Notes under the pieces: model-generated | Seen by the model: only the letters and a program-made list of their open reading frames with translations | What the model was told of the DNA's origin: nothing | Database searches by the model: none | Position numbers and translations under genes: made by a program | NCBI GenBank assembly: GCA_048201935.1 | Contig: DBFBGR010000011.1 | Coordinates: forward strand, 62,001-126,000 | Reading direction: 5' to 3' | Source of the DNA: MGBC124762 sp048201935 | GTDB lineage: Bacteria > Bacillota > Clostridia > Oscillospirales > Oscillospiraceae | Length of the DNA: 64,000 nt | Shown here: piece after piece, positions 15,730 to 24,934 of the stretch | Position numbering within the stretch: position 1 is the stretch's first letter | Layout of the letters: the number at the start of each line of letters is the position of its first letter

Positions 15730-15745
15730 CTATCGCAACGGATAG
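15730..15745. promoter_or_regulatory. candidate operator, CTATC-GCAACG-GATAG
   Basis: Short inverted repeat (5-bp arms, 6-base centre) 20 bases upstream of the small XRE gene in the divergent intergenic region. Its size fits an XRE dimer site; this is weak evidence by itself. Confidence 0.3.
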
Positions 15746-15808
15746 TTTGTGTTTATTGTCTATTTCTAATTTACATTTACTTATAGTTAATAAAATTTTG
15801 AAAAGGTA

Positions 15809-15837
15809 TTGAAAACCCCGGGCAAAGGTGGTATGCT
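15809..15837 (+). promoter_or_regulatory. promoter of the secreted protein pair
   Basis: -35 TTGAAA (15809-15814), 17-bp spacer, -10 TATGCT (15832-15837); 50 bases upstream of ATG 15887. Confidence 0.6.
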
Positions 15838-15886
15838 TTGGGTAGAGAAACCCGCGTTCCCCACCGATGACGAAGGAGGAATTTTT

Positions 15887-17950
15887 ATGCGAAAGACCCT
15901 TGCCTTGGCCCTGACGGTCGTATTGGCCCTGGGGCTGGCTGTCCCCGCGATGGCACAGCCTAGGCTGCTTGATCCGGACGAGCCCTACGAGGTTCCCCAG
16001 GAGGAGATACAGGCGTTTTTGGACCTCATGGAGGAGACGGGGGCCTTCTATGTGGACGGCCAGCCGGTGGATACCTACCCTGCCGGGGAGGCGCCGGAGC
16101 TCAAGAGCATCGCCGACGAGTCCCAGGAGGTCCAGGACTTCCTCTATGAGATGTATAAGGAGGGCGACCTGACCCAGGAGAACACCAGCTACGACCTGAG
16201 TTATTTTGAGGACTACGAGTACGTGGACCCCTACGAGCAGTATGCCCAGGACCACCCCGAGGAGATCGCCAATCTGGACGTGGACGCCCTCATCGCCGGG
16301 TGGGGTTATGAGGACCAGACGGCCATGGAGGCCTTTCTCGCCGACCAGTATCTGGACGACGTTGCCGACGCCGCGGTGGTGGTACGGTACGAGTACATCC
16401 TCCGGCGCGTGGGCGTGCTCAACAGTCAGGACTGGGCCAGAGAGTACAAGGAGGAGTACCCCGAGGACTGGGCCGCCTTTGACGCGGAGCGGTTTTTCCA
16501 AGGGGAATGGTCCTATATGGACAAAGAGGAATATCTCGCCCAAAAAAACATCCTCACCGAGGAGGAGTTTGTGGACGTGATGTTTGAGGACTGCATTGAT
16601 ACCTATGGCCGCTACGATCCCACCGACTGGGAGTATGACTGGCACCGCCAGTCCACCCTGACCCTGGTGGTCAACGGCGTGCGCAGCGACATCCCCATCG
16701 CCGCCAACGACTGGACCACCTACGCCGACGCGGCGGCTCTGCGCGCCATCCTGGGGGCTGACGCCGTGGCCGCGGGCTACGACGGCCCCGTCCCCATCCG
16801 TGAGGCGGCGGAGAACGCGGGCTGGGATGTGGTGTGGTACGACGACGGCTACGGGGATTGGTACGACTACGACTGGTACGACTATGGTTGGTGGGGCTGG
16901 GACCAGCAGGTCTGCCTTTGGGACCCCACCGCCTTCCGTTCGGAGGCGACCGAGGCGCTGGCGGGCTATCAGGCCCTGCTGGAGATGGCCGGAGAGAGCG
17001 CGGAGGACGGGCTCTTTTCCCCTACGCCCAAGCGGGAGACGCAGACGCTGGAGCTGACCTTTACCCGGTTCAACTCGCTGGACGGGGATGAGGAACACAC
17101 CCTGACGGCGAAGATGGACGGCGTGTATCAGGATGGCGTGGTGGACGTGACCTTCACCTTCGACCTGTCCCAGCTTTTGGCGCTGCTTCCCGTCGAGGCG
17201 GAGGAGATCGAGGAATATGCCCCCTTTACCTTTGACGAGCTCAAGACCCTGCTGACGGCGGGGAAGGCGGAGCTGATATTGGACCTCAACGCGGGGGTCG
17301 CGGCCTACAACTGTCCCCTTCTGGACCTGCTGGAGGGCAGCGAGGCCGGTTGGCGCCGGGCCGACTTTCCCACCTATACCGGGGAGAAGGCCGACATGGC
17401 GCAGACGCTCTACAAGAATGTCCTTGCCACTACCGAGCGCTCTGGCGGCGAGGCCGCCAAGCGCATGGCCGACGGCCTGCTGACCGGCTTCTCGGCGGTG
17501 GTCGGACCGGAGAACATCACGCGCAGCGGCAACAAGCTGACCGTCCACGTGGAGACCGAGCGGGTGAACGCCGCCCTGTCCCGGCTTTTGGGGACGGAGG
17601 AGCCCATCTCGTTCTTTAAGCGCTTTGACATGGACGCCACCTTGACCGCTGGCGGTGATACGGACATGACCATGGTGCTCCGGCCCAATATGGAGGTGCT
17701 GGTGGGGGAGGCTTCGCCCACGGACCTGAGCCTTTACGGCGTGCCCGACATTCAGCTCACCGCCACCACCCGTGGCAACCGGGCCAAGAGCACCACCAAT
17801 ATGGAGCTGCACATCCAGAACTGGGGCAAGTTCGTGCTGGAGAGCGTTTCCGCCGCCGTTCGGACGGTCAAGGGCCCCCGCCAGCTGGCGGACGTGCTGC
17901 CCCTGCAGGTGGAGCCCGCGCCGGGCACGGTGCTCACCCGGGCCGAGTGA
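15887..17950 (+). CDS. secreted acidic protein of unknown function with a possible stalk-like domain
   Basis: 687 residues with a clear signal peptide (MRKTLALALTVVLALGL..., cleavage after AMA near residue 24). The N-terminal third is strongly acidic. A segment around 260-315 (LTLVVNGVRSD ... PVPIREAAENAGWDVVWY) resembles the copper-amine-oxidase N-terminal-like 'stalk' domain frequent in Clostridia surface proteins. It is interrupted by a Trp/Tyr/Asp-rich tract at residues 317-339. The C-terminal half is beta-rich, with repeated T-L-E/T-A-K-type strands as in lipoprotein-like sensors. ATG 15887 has GAAGGAGG upstream. It is followed after 15 bp by another secreted stalk-domain protein. Confidence 0.65.
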   Translation: MRKTLALALTVVLALGLAVPAMAQPRLLDPDEPYEVPQEEIQAFLDLMEETGAFYVDGQPVDTYPAGEAPELKSIADESQEVQDFLYEMYKEGDLTQENTSYDLSYFEDYEYVDPYEQYAQDHPEEIANLDVDALIAGWGYEDQTAMEAFLADQYLDDVADAAVVVRYEYILRRVGVLNSQDWAREYKEEYPEDWAAFDAERFFQGEWSYMDKEEYLAQKNILTEEEFVDVMFEDCIDTYGRYDPTDWEYDWHRQSTLTLVVNGVRSDIPIAANDWTTYADAAALRAILGADAVAAGYDGPVPIREAAENAGWDVVWYDDGYGDWYDYDWYDYGWWGWDQQVCLWDPTAFRSEATEALAGYQALLEMAGESAEDGLFSPTPKRETQTLELTFTRFNSLDGDEEHTLTAKMDGVYQDGVVDVTFTFDLSQLLALLPVEAEEIEEYAPFTFDELKTLLTAGKAELILDLNAGVAAYNCPLLDLLEGSEAGWRRADFPTYTGEKADMAQTLYKNVLATTERSGGEAAKRMADGLLTGFSAVVGPENITRSGNKLTVHVETERVNAALSRLLGTEEPISFFKRFDMDATLTAGGDTDMTMVLRPNMEVLVGEASPTDLSLYGVPDIQLTATTRGNRAKSTTNMELHIQNWGKFVLESVSAAVRTVKGPRQLADVLPLQVEPAPGTVLTRAE

Positions 17951-17965
17951 AAATAGGAGATACCT

Positions 17966-18988
17966 ATGAAGAGATTTCTTGCTTTTGCGCTCGTTTTTGC
18001 GCTGGTCTGCCCCGCCCTGGCGGCGGAGGAGACCGTGGCGGTGGCCACCACCCAGGCCGTGGAGGTGGACGACCGGGCGGTGACCTTCGAGACCTACGCC
18101 CTGCTGGACGCCAACGGCTTCCAGACCAACTACGCCAAGCTCCGGGACGTGGCCCACGTCTTGAACGGCACCCCCGCCCAGTTCGCCGTGGACTGGTCTG
18201 AGCGGGGCGGTATCGCCGTTACCACCGGCCAGCGTTATACCGACGACGGCACCGAGATGACGACCCCCTACTCCGGGGACCGAGCCTGCCAGGTCCTGAA
18301 CGAGTTCACCACCGTCAACGGCGAAAAGCGCTCCATGTCCGCCATTCGGCTCTTTGACGACAACGGCAACGGCTACACCTACTATAAGCTCCGGGACCTG
18401 GGGGCCTGGCTGGGCTTCCAGGTGGACTGGGACCAGGCCCGGGGCGTGTACATCGACACCGCCAAGCTCTACTCCGGGGTCGACCGAAACGAGGCCGCCG
18501 CCCTGGCGGGGACCTGGACGGGCACGCTGGACCTGGGCCCGGTGCTCGCCATCGCCGCCGAGAGCCAGCCCCAGCTAAAGGACTACTTCCACTTCGATAA
18601 CGCCACCGCCCCGGTGACCCTCACCGCCGACGAGATGGGACAGTATACCCTCACCCTCCGGGAGGAGGACTTCAACGCCGCCCTGGCCCAGGGCAAGGCC
18701 GCCTTTGTCCAGGGCGCGGTGGACTGCTACGCCGCCCAGCTCCGGGACACCCTGGGCATGACGCTGGAGGAGGTGCTGACCCAAAGCGGCGTGGACCGTC
18801 AGAGCTTCGAGGGGGAGTTTGCCCAGATGTTTGACCAGGCCATGCTCCAGGCCGGGGCCCGGCTGCTGGGCCAGTTCAACACCACCGCCCAGTGGACCGC
18901 CCAGCAGGCCTCCGGCGTCCGCACCGGGCAAAACACCCTGACCCTCACCCTGGGCGACAACACCAGGATCGACTTTACCCGCAAGTAA
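17966..18988 (+). CDS. secreted protein with copper-amine-oxidase-like stalk domain
   Basis: 340 residues. Signal peptide MKRFLAFALVFALVCPALA, then a stalk domain (about 30-170) recognisable by NYAKLRDVAHVL and YYKLRDLGAWLGFQVDWD, motifs of the copper amine oxidase N-domain-like family that act as wall-associated spacers or glycan-binding modules. The rest (about 175-340) is an unassigned domain alternating strands and helices. It shares an operon with the preceding secreted protein (15-bp gap) and is followed by a terminator. No enzyme motif was seen. Confidence 0.75.
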   Translation: MKRFLAFALVFALVCPALAAEETVAVATTQAVEVDDRAVTFETYALLDANGFQTNYAKLRDVAHVLNGTPAQFAVDWSERGGIAVTTGQRYTDDGTEMTTPYSGDRACQVLNEFTTVNGEKRSMSAIRLFDDNGNGYTYYKLRDLGAWLGFQVDWDQARGVYIDTAKLYSGVDRNEAAALAGTWTGTLDLGPVLAIAAESQPQLKDYFHFDNATAPVTLTADEMGQYTLTLREEDFNAALAQGKAAFVQGAVDCYAAQLRDTLGMTLEEVLTQSGVDRQSFEGEFAQMFDQAMLQAGARLLGQFNTTAQWTAQQASGVRTGQNTLTLTLGDNTRIDFTRK

Positions 18989-18999
18989 GCCCTTAGTAT

Positions 19000-19033
19000 A
19001 AAAGGTCCCTCCCAGCCGGGAGGGGCCTTTTTT
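19000..19033 (+). terminator. terminator after the secreted protein pair
   Basis: Stem AAAGGTCCCTCCC / GGGAGGGGCCTTT (one G-T pair), loop AGCC, then a T-run. Confidence 0.8.
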
Positions 19034-19061
19034 GTCCCCGGTCAAATTTTCCGTAAGTCCC

Positions 19062-19090
19062 TTGCGAAGGGGGTTTGGAAGTGGTATAAT
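19062..19090 (+). promoter_or_regulatory. promoter of the topoisomerase gene
   Basis: -35 TTGCGA (19062-19067), 17-bp spacer, -10 TATAAT (19085-19090). Confidence 0.65.
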
Positions 19091-19139
19091 GATTCCAACT
19101 GTGGAAATCTTTACTTTCAAAGATAAGGACTGATATCAT

Positions 19140-21383
19140 TTGGCAAAAAAGAAGGCGACGGAAGAGACGATCAAGCACCGGGACAACCCCAACGTCATGG
19201 GGCTGCGCCGCGAGGTGATGGAGCAGCCCATTACCCAGACCCTGGAGCTCAACTACATGCCCTACGCCATGAGCGTCATCGTCTCCCGGGCCATCCCGGA
19301 GATCGACGGCTTTAAGCCAAGCCATAGAAAGCTCCTCTACACCATGTACAAGATGGGCCTGCTGTCCGGTGGACGCACCAAGAGCGCCAACATCGTGGGC
19401 CAGACCATGAAGCTCAACCCCCACGGCGACGCGGCCATTTACGACACCATGGTCCGTCTCAGCCGGGGCTATGGCGCGCTACTGCACCCCTTGGTGGACT
19501 CCAAGGGCAACTTCGGCAAGGTCTACTCCCGGGACATGGCCTGGGCCGCCAGCCGGTACACCGAGGCCAAGCTGGACGCCATCGCCGGCGAGTTCTTCCG
19601 GGACATCGACCAGGACGCGGTGGACTTCCAGGACAACTACGACGGCTCCATGAAGGAGCCCTCGTTGCTGCCTACCACCTTCCCCAACGTGCTGGTGTCC
19701 GCCAACCAGGGCATCGCCGTGGGCATGGCCAGTAACCTCTGCGGCTTCAACCTGGGCGAGGTGTGCGACGCGGCCATCGCCTATCTGAAGGACCCGAAAG
19801 TCGATCTACTCACTGTATTAAAAGCCCCGGATTTTTCCACCGGTGGTCAGCTTTTGTATAACGGCGAGGAGATGGCCAACATCTACCGCACGGGTCGGGG
19901 CTCCTTTAAGGTCCGGGCCAAGTGGCGCTATATGAAAGAGGGCAACCTCATCGAAATTTACGAGATCCCCTACACCACCACCACCGAGGCGGTCATCGAC
20001 AAGGTGGCCGAGCTCATCAAGGCGGGGAAGATCAAGGAGATCTCCGACATGCGAGACGAGACCGATCTTTCCGGCCTCAAGCTCACCATCGACCTCAAGC
20101 GGGGCACCGACCCGGAAAAGCTGATGCAGAAGCTCTATAAGTCCACCACGCTCCAGGACTCCTTCCCCTGCAACTTCAACATCCTCATCGCCGGCACCCC
20201 CCGGGTCATGGGGGTGGGCGAAATTTTGGAGGAGTGGACCGCCTGGCGGATGGACTGCGTGCGCCGGAGAGTCTACTTCACCCTGAAAAAGCGGGAGGAA
20301 AAGCTCCACCTGCTCAAGGGCCTGAAGAAAATTTTGCTGGACATCGACCGTGCGATAAAAATCATCCGGGAGACCGAGGAGGACGCGGAGGTCATCCCCA
20401 ACCTGATGATCGGCTTTGGCATCGACAACGTCCAGGCTGAGTTCGTGGCCGAGATCAAGCTGCGCAATATCAACAAGGAATATATCCTCAAGCGTGTGGA
20501 GGAGACCGCCCAGTTGGAGGAGGAGATCGCCGACCTTAAGGACTTGGTGGGATCGCCCAGCCGTATCAAGGGCGTCATCACCGAGGAGCTCAAGGCCGTC
20601 AAGAAGAAGTTTGCCACCCCCCGGAAGACGGAAATTCTCTACGAGTTCGAGACCGCCCAGGAGACCGACCTCACCGAGGAGGTCCCCGACTACCCCGTCC
20701 ACGTCTTCCTCTCCCGGGAGGGCTACTTCAAGAAGATCACGCTCCAGTCGCTGCGGATGGCCAGCGACCAAAAGTATAAAGAGGGCGACGGCCCGGCACA
20801 ATACTGGGAGACCACCAACAAAGAGGAACTGCTGGTCTTCACCGACAAGCAGCAGTGCTACAAGGCCCGCCTGGGCGACTTTGACGATGCCAAGGCCAGT
20901 GTCCTGGGCGACTACCTGCCCACCAAGCTGGGCATGGACCAGGGCGAGAGCGTGGTCTTCGCCGCCCTGGCCCAGGATTACGTGCCCCACATCCTCTTCT
21001 TCTTCCAAAACGGCAAGGTGGCGCGGGTGGAGATGGGCTCCTACGTTACCCAGACCAAGCGCAAGAAGCTCACCGGGGCCTACTCGGACAAGTCGCCCCT
21101 GGTCACCGCCCTGGTCATCCGGGAGGACATCGAGGTAGCCGTCCACTCCAGCGACGGCCGGTGCCTGGTGTTCCACACCGCCTCGCTGAACCCCAAGACC
21201 ACCCGCAACACCCAGGGCGTCAACGTCCTGACCCTGAAGGGCAAGCACACCCTCTGCGCCGCCGAGCCCCTGAGCCAGAGCCACATCGCAAACCCCGCCC
21301 GGTTCCGGGGCCGGTCTCTGCCCGCCGCGGGCTCCCTGCTGCGGCCGGAGGACCGGGCCATGGACGACCAGCTGACGCTCTAA
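19140..21383 (+). CDS. parC: DNA topoisomerase IV subunit A-like (type IIA topoisomerase, GyrA/ParC family)
   Basis: 747 residues. The N-terminal breakage-reunion domain shows LNYMPYAMSVIVSRAIPEIDGFKPSHRKLLYTMY, and the catalytic tyrosine is Tyr140 in AASRYTEAKL. The C-terminal beta-pinwheel (about 500-720) lacks a clear GyrA box QRRGGKG, which favours ParC-type topoisomerase IV over gyrase. It would decatenate replicated chromosomes with a ParE subunit, whose gene is not adjacent here. The start is TTG 19140, with AAGGAC about 10 bases upstream and no better in-frame codon. The distinction from GyrA is inferred. Confidence 0.87.
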   Translation: MAKKKATEETIKHRDNPNVMGLRREVMEQPITQTLELNYMPYAMSVIVSRAIPEIDGFKPSHRKLLYTMYKMGLLSGGRTKSANIVGQTMKLNPHGDAAIYDTMVRLSRGYGALLHPLVDSKGNFGKVYSRDMAWAASRYTEAKLDAIAGEFFRDIDQDAVDFQDNYDGSMKEPSLLPTTFPNVLVSANQGIAVGMASNLCGFNLGEVCDAAIAYLKDPKVDLLTVLKAPDFSTGGQLLYNGEEMANIYRTGRGSFKVRAKWRYMKEGNLIEIYEIPYTTTTEAVIDKVAELIKAGKIKEISDMRDETDLSGLKLTIDLKRGTDPEKLMQKLYKSTTLQDSFPCNFNILIAGTPRVMGVGEILEEWTAWRMDCVRRRVYFTLKKREEKLHLLKGLKKILLDIDRAIKIIRETEEDAEVIPNLMIGFGIDNVQAEFVAEIKLRNINKEYILKRVEETAQLEEEIADLKDLVGSPSRIKGVITEELKAVKKKFATPRKTEILYEFETAQETDLTEEVPDYPVHVFLSREGYFKKITLQSLRMASDQKYKEGDGPAQYWETTNKEELLVFTDKQQCYKARLGDFDDAKASVLGDYLPTKLGMDQGESVVFAALAQDYVPHILFFFQNGKVARVEMGSYVTQTKRKKLTGAYSDKSPLVTALVIREDIEVAVHSSDGRCLVFHTASLNPKTTRNTQGVNVLTLKGKHTLCAAEPLSQSHIANPARFRGRSLPAAGSLLRPEDRAMDDQLTL

Positions 21384-21397
21384 AATAAGGAGGCTCT

Positions 21398-22267
21398 ATG
21401 GCAAAAAAAGCCTGGCCCTTTGTGAAAAGCTACGCCATCATCACCCTGGGCGCGCTGGTGTACGCCCTGGCCTTCGCCTGGTGCTACGACCCCAACCACA
21501 TTGGCTTTGGCGGCGTGACCGGCCTGGCCCAGATCGTCAACCACTTTGTCCCTATGGCGCCCATCGGCCTCATGGTCATCGTCTTCAACATCCCTCTCTT
21601 CCTGCTGGGCTGGAAGCTGCTGGGGGTGGGGGTGCTGGCAAGCTCGCTGTACGCCATGGCCTGCTCGTCGCTGATGATCGACCTGTTGGAGCGGCTGTTC
21701 ACCTTTTCGCCCATGGAGCCCATGCTGGCCGCCGTCACCGGCGGGGTGCTCCTTGGCGTGGGCCTGGGCCTTGTGTTCTTGCGGCGGGCCACCACCGGCG
21801 GTACCGACCTGATGGCCCGGCTTTTGAAGCTGAGATTCGGCTGGCTTCCCGTGGGCAAGCTGCTGATGTGCATTGACCTTGTGGTCATTTTGGCGGTGGG
21901 CGCTGCGTTCTGGAGCGTCAGGAGCGCCCTCTACGGCCTGGTGGGCCTGTTCATCTCCACCACCGTCATCGACAAGATGCTCTACGGCCTGGACACGGCC
22001 AAGGTGGCCTATATCATCTCCTCCCAGCCCCAGGCCATCACCGACGCCATCGTCCGGGACCTGAGCCGGGGCGTCACCGTGCTGGAGGGCCGGGGGGCCT
22101 GGACCGGGGAGCGAAAAGAGGTCTTGCTGTGCGCCTTCAAGCAGCGGCAGATCGTGGAGCTGAAGGCCCTGGTGAAGGCCACCGACCCCCAGGCCTTTTT
22201 GATCGTCACCAACGCCCACGAGGTGCTGGGCGACGGCTTTGGCGAGTATAAAAAGGACGATATTTAA
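21398..22267 (+). CDS. YitT family membrane protein
   Basis: 289 residues: an N-terminal block of five to six membrane segments (about 10-175, with GFGGVTGLAQI and ATTGGTDLMARLL typical of YitT/DUF161) and a C-terminal cytoplasmic DUF2179 domain (about 185-285, YIISSQPQAITDAIV ... FLIVTNAHEVLGDGF). The function of the family is unsettled; transport or sensing roles have been suggested. AAGGAGG lies 9 bases before ATG 21398, and the gene follows parC after 14 bp, so it is likely cotranscribed. Confidence 0.9.
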   Translation: MAKKAWPFVKSYAIITLGALVYALAFAWCYDPNHIGFGGVTGLAQIVNHFVPMAPIGLMVIVFNIPLFLLGWKLLGVGVLASSLYAMACSSLMIDLLERLFTFSPMEPMLAAVTGGVLLGVGLGLVFLRRATTGGTDLMARLLKLRFGWLPVGKLLMCIDLVVILAVGAAFWSVRSALYGLVGLFISTTVIDKMLYGLDTAKVAYIISSQPQAITDAIVRDLSRGVTVLEGRGAWTGERKEVLLCAFKQRQIVELKALVKATDPQAFLIVTNAHEVLGDGFGEYKKDDI

Positions 22268-22297
22268 CGGGGAGTTATCGACAAAGGAGGCGGGAAG

Positions 22298-23068
22298 ATG
22301 AAACGGGTCCTTGTGCTGTGCCTTGCCCTTCTGTGCCTGACCTCCTGCGCCTCGCTGCTGGAGCGGGACTACACCGTCTCCGCCGCCCACGAGGAGGACC
22401 CGCCCCCCCAGGGGGACAGTGCCTACCGAGTGGAGACCTACCCCGCCCTGCGAAGCGCCCTGCTGTCCTACGTGGAGGAGGGCCTGGACCAGGGCCTGCT
22501 GCGCTTTCCCACCACCTATCCGGGCAATCTGTCGGTGGACCTGGAAAAGGCCAAGCGGCAGCTCACCGAGGAGGACCCGCTGGGGTGCTACGCCGTAGAG
22601 GACCTGACCTGGCGCACCTCCAAGATCATCGCCTACTACGAAGTGGAGCTCACCTTTACATACAAGCGGGATAAGGCCCTCTTCCGTTCCCTGCCCAAGG
22701 CGGCCACCCAGGGGGATTTGACCGCCCTGCTGACCCGGGCCCTGGAGGCCGGGGAGGAGGGGCTGCGGGTCTACCTCACTGCCTGTCCCGAGGACCAAAG
22801 CGACTACTTCCAGACTGCCCTTCAGGCGGCCTGGGATTCTCTCCAAACGCCCCAGGACCCCGCCGGGGAGACCGTCCCGCCCAGCGCCGGCCCGGCCTGG
22901 TCCGAGCTGCCCGCGCTGGCGGTGGAGCTCTACCCCGCCGTGGGCGGTTCCCGCCGGGTGGCGGAGCTGAAGCTGACCCAGCCCCAGGAGCCCGACCCGA
23001 GCGGGGCGCAGACAGAGCCCTCGGCCCAGCCCCAGGTGGACGGGAACGCCGACCAGGGCCATGGATAA
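22298..23068 (+). CDS. predicted lipoprotein of unknown function
   Basis: 256 residues with a type II signal peptide: MKRVLVLCLALLCLTSC, lipobox LTSC with Cys17 as lipidation site. The mature part has a mixed alpha/beta core (about 35-210; R-Q-L-T-E-E-D and E-V-E-L-T-F-T-Y-K patterns) and a Pro/Gln-rich tail that may be a flexible linker. No family was recognised. It should be anchored to the outer face of the membrane. AAAGGAGG precedes ATG 22298. The stop overlaps the psuK start by 8 bp, so it is coupled with nucleoside catabolism genes without an obvious reason. Confidence 0.7.
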   Translation: MKRVLVLCLALLCLTSCASLLERDYTVSAAHEEDPPPQGDSAYRVETYPALRSALLSYVEEGLDQGLLRFPTTYPGNLSVDLEKAKRQLTEEDPLGCYAVEDLTWRTSKIIAYYEVELTFTYKRDKALFRSLPKAATQGDLTALLTRALEAGEEGLRVYLTACPEDQSDYFQTALQAAWDSLQTPQDPAGETVPPSAGPAWSELPALAVELYPAVGGSRRVAELKLTQPQEPDPSGAQTEPSAQPQVDGNADQGHG

Positions 23069-23978
23069 GCGCCGAGCCGCCGTGGTGGGGGCGGTAAATC
23101 TGGACATCTGCGGGCGGTCCTTCGCACCCCTGGTCCCCCACGACTCCAATCCCGGCGCGGTGTCCACCTCTCTGGGTGGCGTGGGCCGGAACATCGCCCA
23201 CAACCTGGCCCTTTTGGGGGTGGAGACCGCCCTGGTCACCGCCCTGGGCGAGGACGCGGGAGCCCAGCAGGTCCGCGCGTCCTGCCAAGCGCTGGGCGTC
23301 GACCTCTCGGGAGCCCTCACAGTGCCCGGCGGCGCTACCTCTACTTACCTGGTCCTGGCCGACCACCAAGGGGAGATGGCCCTGGCGGTGTCCGACATGG
23401 ACATCTACCAACGCCTGACCCCCGACTATCTGGCCCACCAGCTCCCCATGCTGAACGCCGCGGGAGCGGTGGTGCTGGACGCCAACCTTCCCGCCGCCGC
23501 CATCGAGTTTTTGGCAAAAAACTGCGCCGCGCCCCTCTTCGCTGACCCGGTGTCCACCGCCAAGGCGGTGAAGCTGGAGCCTGTGCTGGGGCGGCTCCAC
23601 ACGTTAAAGGCCAACCGCCTGGAGGCCCAGACCCTCAGCGGCGTGGACATCACCGACGACCAGAGTCTCCACACCGCCGCTGGAGCCTTGCTGGCCCGGG
23701 GCGTGGACCAGGTCTTCATCTCCCTGGGCCCCGACGGGCTGCTGGCCTGTGACCGGACCCAGACGCTTTGCCTGCCCAACTTCCCCGGCGAGATGAAAAA
23801 CGCCACCGGCTGCGGCGACGCCCTCACCGCCGCTTTGGTCTGGGGCTTTTTGCAAGGGCTGAGCCTGGAGGAAACCGCCCGAGCGGGGTTGGCCGCCGCC
23901 AGCGTCGCCCTGGCCGGCGCGGACACCATCAACCCCGCCATGAGCGCCCAGGCAGTCAAACAGTTAGCAAACCTGTAA
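23061..23978 (+). CDS. psuK: PfkB family kinase, predicted pseudouridine kinase
   Basis: 305 residues of the PfkB/ribokinase fold. The N-terminal GG motif region is SLGGVGRNIAHNLALLG, and the C-terminal signature NATGCGDALTAALVWG contains the catalytic Asp. Adjacent psuG defines the likely substrate: PsuK phosphorylates pseudouridine to pseudouridine 5'-phosphate, which PsuG then splits. The two genes are 14 bp apart. The start overlaps the upstream lipoprotein gene. Without the neighbour, the protein could be called only a sugar or nucleoside kinase. Confidence 0.87.
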   Translation: MDKRRAAVVGAVNLDICGRSFAPLVPHDSNPGAVSTSLGGVGRNIAHNLALLGVETALVTALGEDAGAQQVRASCQALGVDLSGALTVPGGATSTYLVLADHQGEMALAVSDMDIYQRLTPDYLAHQLPMLNAAGAVVLDANLPAAAIEFLAKNCAAPLFADPVSTAKAVKLEPVLGRLHTLKANRLEAQTLSGVDITDDQSLHTAAGALLARGVDQVFISLGPDGLLACDRTQTLCLPNFPGEMKNATGCGDALTAALVWGFLQGLSLEETARAGLAAASVALAGADTINPAMSAQAVKQLANL

Positions 23979-23992
23979 AGGAGGTCCTTATC

Positions 23993-24904
23993 ATGAACAA
24001 GTATCTGGAAGTATCCTCTGAGGTCCAGGCCGCGCTGGACGCGGGCAAGCCGGTGGTGGCCTTGGAGTCCACCATCATCTCCCACGGCATGCCCTATCCC
24101 CAGAACGTGGAGACCGCCCTGGCGGTGGAGGAGATCATCCGCCAAAATGGGGCCGTCCCCGCCACCATCGCCATCATCGGCGGCAAGCTGAAGGCGGGCT
24201 GCTCCAAGGAGGAGATCGAGTACCTGGGCAAGAAGGGCCAGGACGTGATCAAGGCCAGCCGCCGGGACCTGGCAGTCTTATGCGCCCGAGGAGAGGATGG
24301 GGCGACGACTGTCACAACGACTATGATCATCGCCCACATGGCGGGCATCCAGGTCTTCGCCACCGGTGGCATCGGCGGCGTGCACCGTGGGGCCGAGACC
24401 ACCATGGACATCTCCGCCGACCTGGAGGAGCTGGCCCACACTCCCGTCATGGTGGTCTGCGCCGGGGCCAAGTCCATTCTGGACCTGGGGCTGACGCTGG
24501 AGTATCTGGAGACCCACGGGGTGCCCGTCATGGGCTACCAGACCGACGAGCTCCCCGCCTTCTACACCCGCAAGTCTGGTTTTGGCGTGGATTATCGGGT
24601 GGACTCCCCCGCCGAATTGGCCGCCGCCTTTAAGGCCAGCCTGGAGCTGGGCCTGGGCAGCGGTATGCTGGTGACCAACCCCATCCCCGAGGAATACTCC
24701 ATGGATCCCGCCGTCATCAACAAGGCCATCGACCAGGCCATCGCGGAGGCTGAAGCCCAGGGCATCCACGGCAAGGCCACCACGCCGTTTTTGCTGGCCA
24801 AGGTCAAGGACCTCACCGGCGGCGACAGCCTGGAGAGCAACATCAAGCTGGTGTTCAACAACGCCACACTGGCGGCCAAGACCGCCGTGGAGCTGTGCAA
24901 ATAA
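23993..24904 (+). CDS. psuG: pseudouridine-5'-phosphate glycosidase
   Basis: 303 residues, full length. PsuG breaks the C-C glycosidic bond of pseudouridine 5'-phosphate, giving uracil and ribose 5-phosphate. Family hallmarks are VALESTIISHGMPYP near the N-terminus (Glu25), the IGGKLKAG stretch, TTVTTTMIIAHMAGI, FATGGIGGVHRG and GAKSILDLGLTLEYLETHGV, followed by LVTNPIPEEY and the C-terminal NIKLVFNNA. ATG 23993 has AAAGGAGG upstream; a longer upstream frame overlaps psuK and is not used. The ribose 5-phosphate feeds central metabolism. Confidence 0.96.
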   Translation: MNKYLEVSSEVQAALDAGKPVVALESTIISHGMPYPQNVETALAVEEIIRQNGAVPATIAIIGGKLKAGCSKEEIEYLGKKGQDVIKASRRDLAVLCARGEDGATTVTTTMIIAHMAGIQVFATGGIGGVHRGAETTMDISADLEELAHTPVMVVCAGAKSILDLGLTLEYLETHGVPVMGYQTDELPAFYTRKSGFGVDYRVDSPAELAAAFKASLELGLGSGMLVTNPIPEEYSMDPAVINKAIDQAIAEAEAQGIHGKATTPFLLAKVKDLTGGDSLESNIKLVFNNATLAAKTAVELCK

Positions 24905-24934
24905 GAATTTACATTTGAAAAGGAGAGGATACCC

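Noticed and set aside
15710..18157. Minus-strand open frame extending the small XRE gene to 893 codons
   Set aside because: The extension is antisense to two secreted protein genes with signal peptides and good ribosome sites; its composition (Gly, His, Leu, Val rich) is the usual product of reading GC-rich genes backward.
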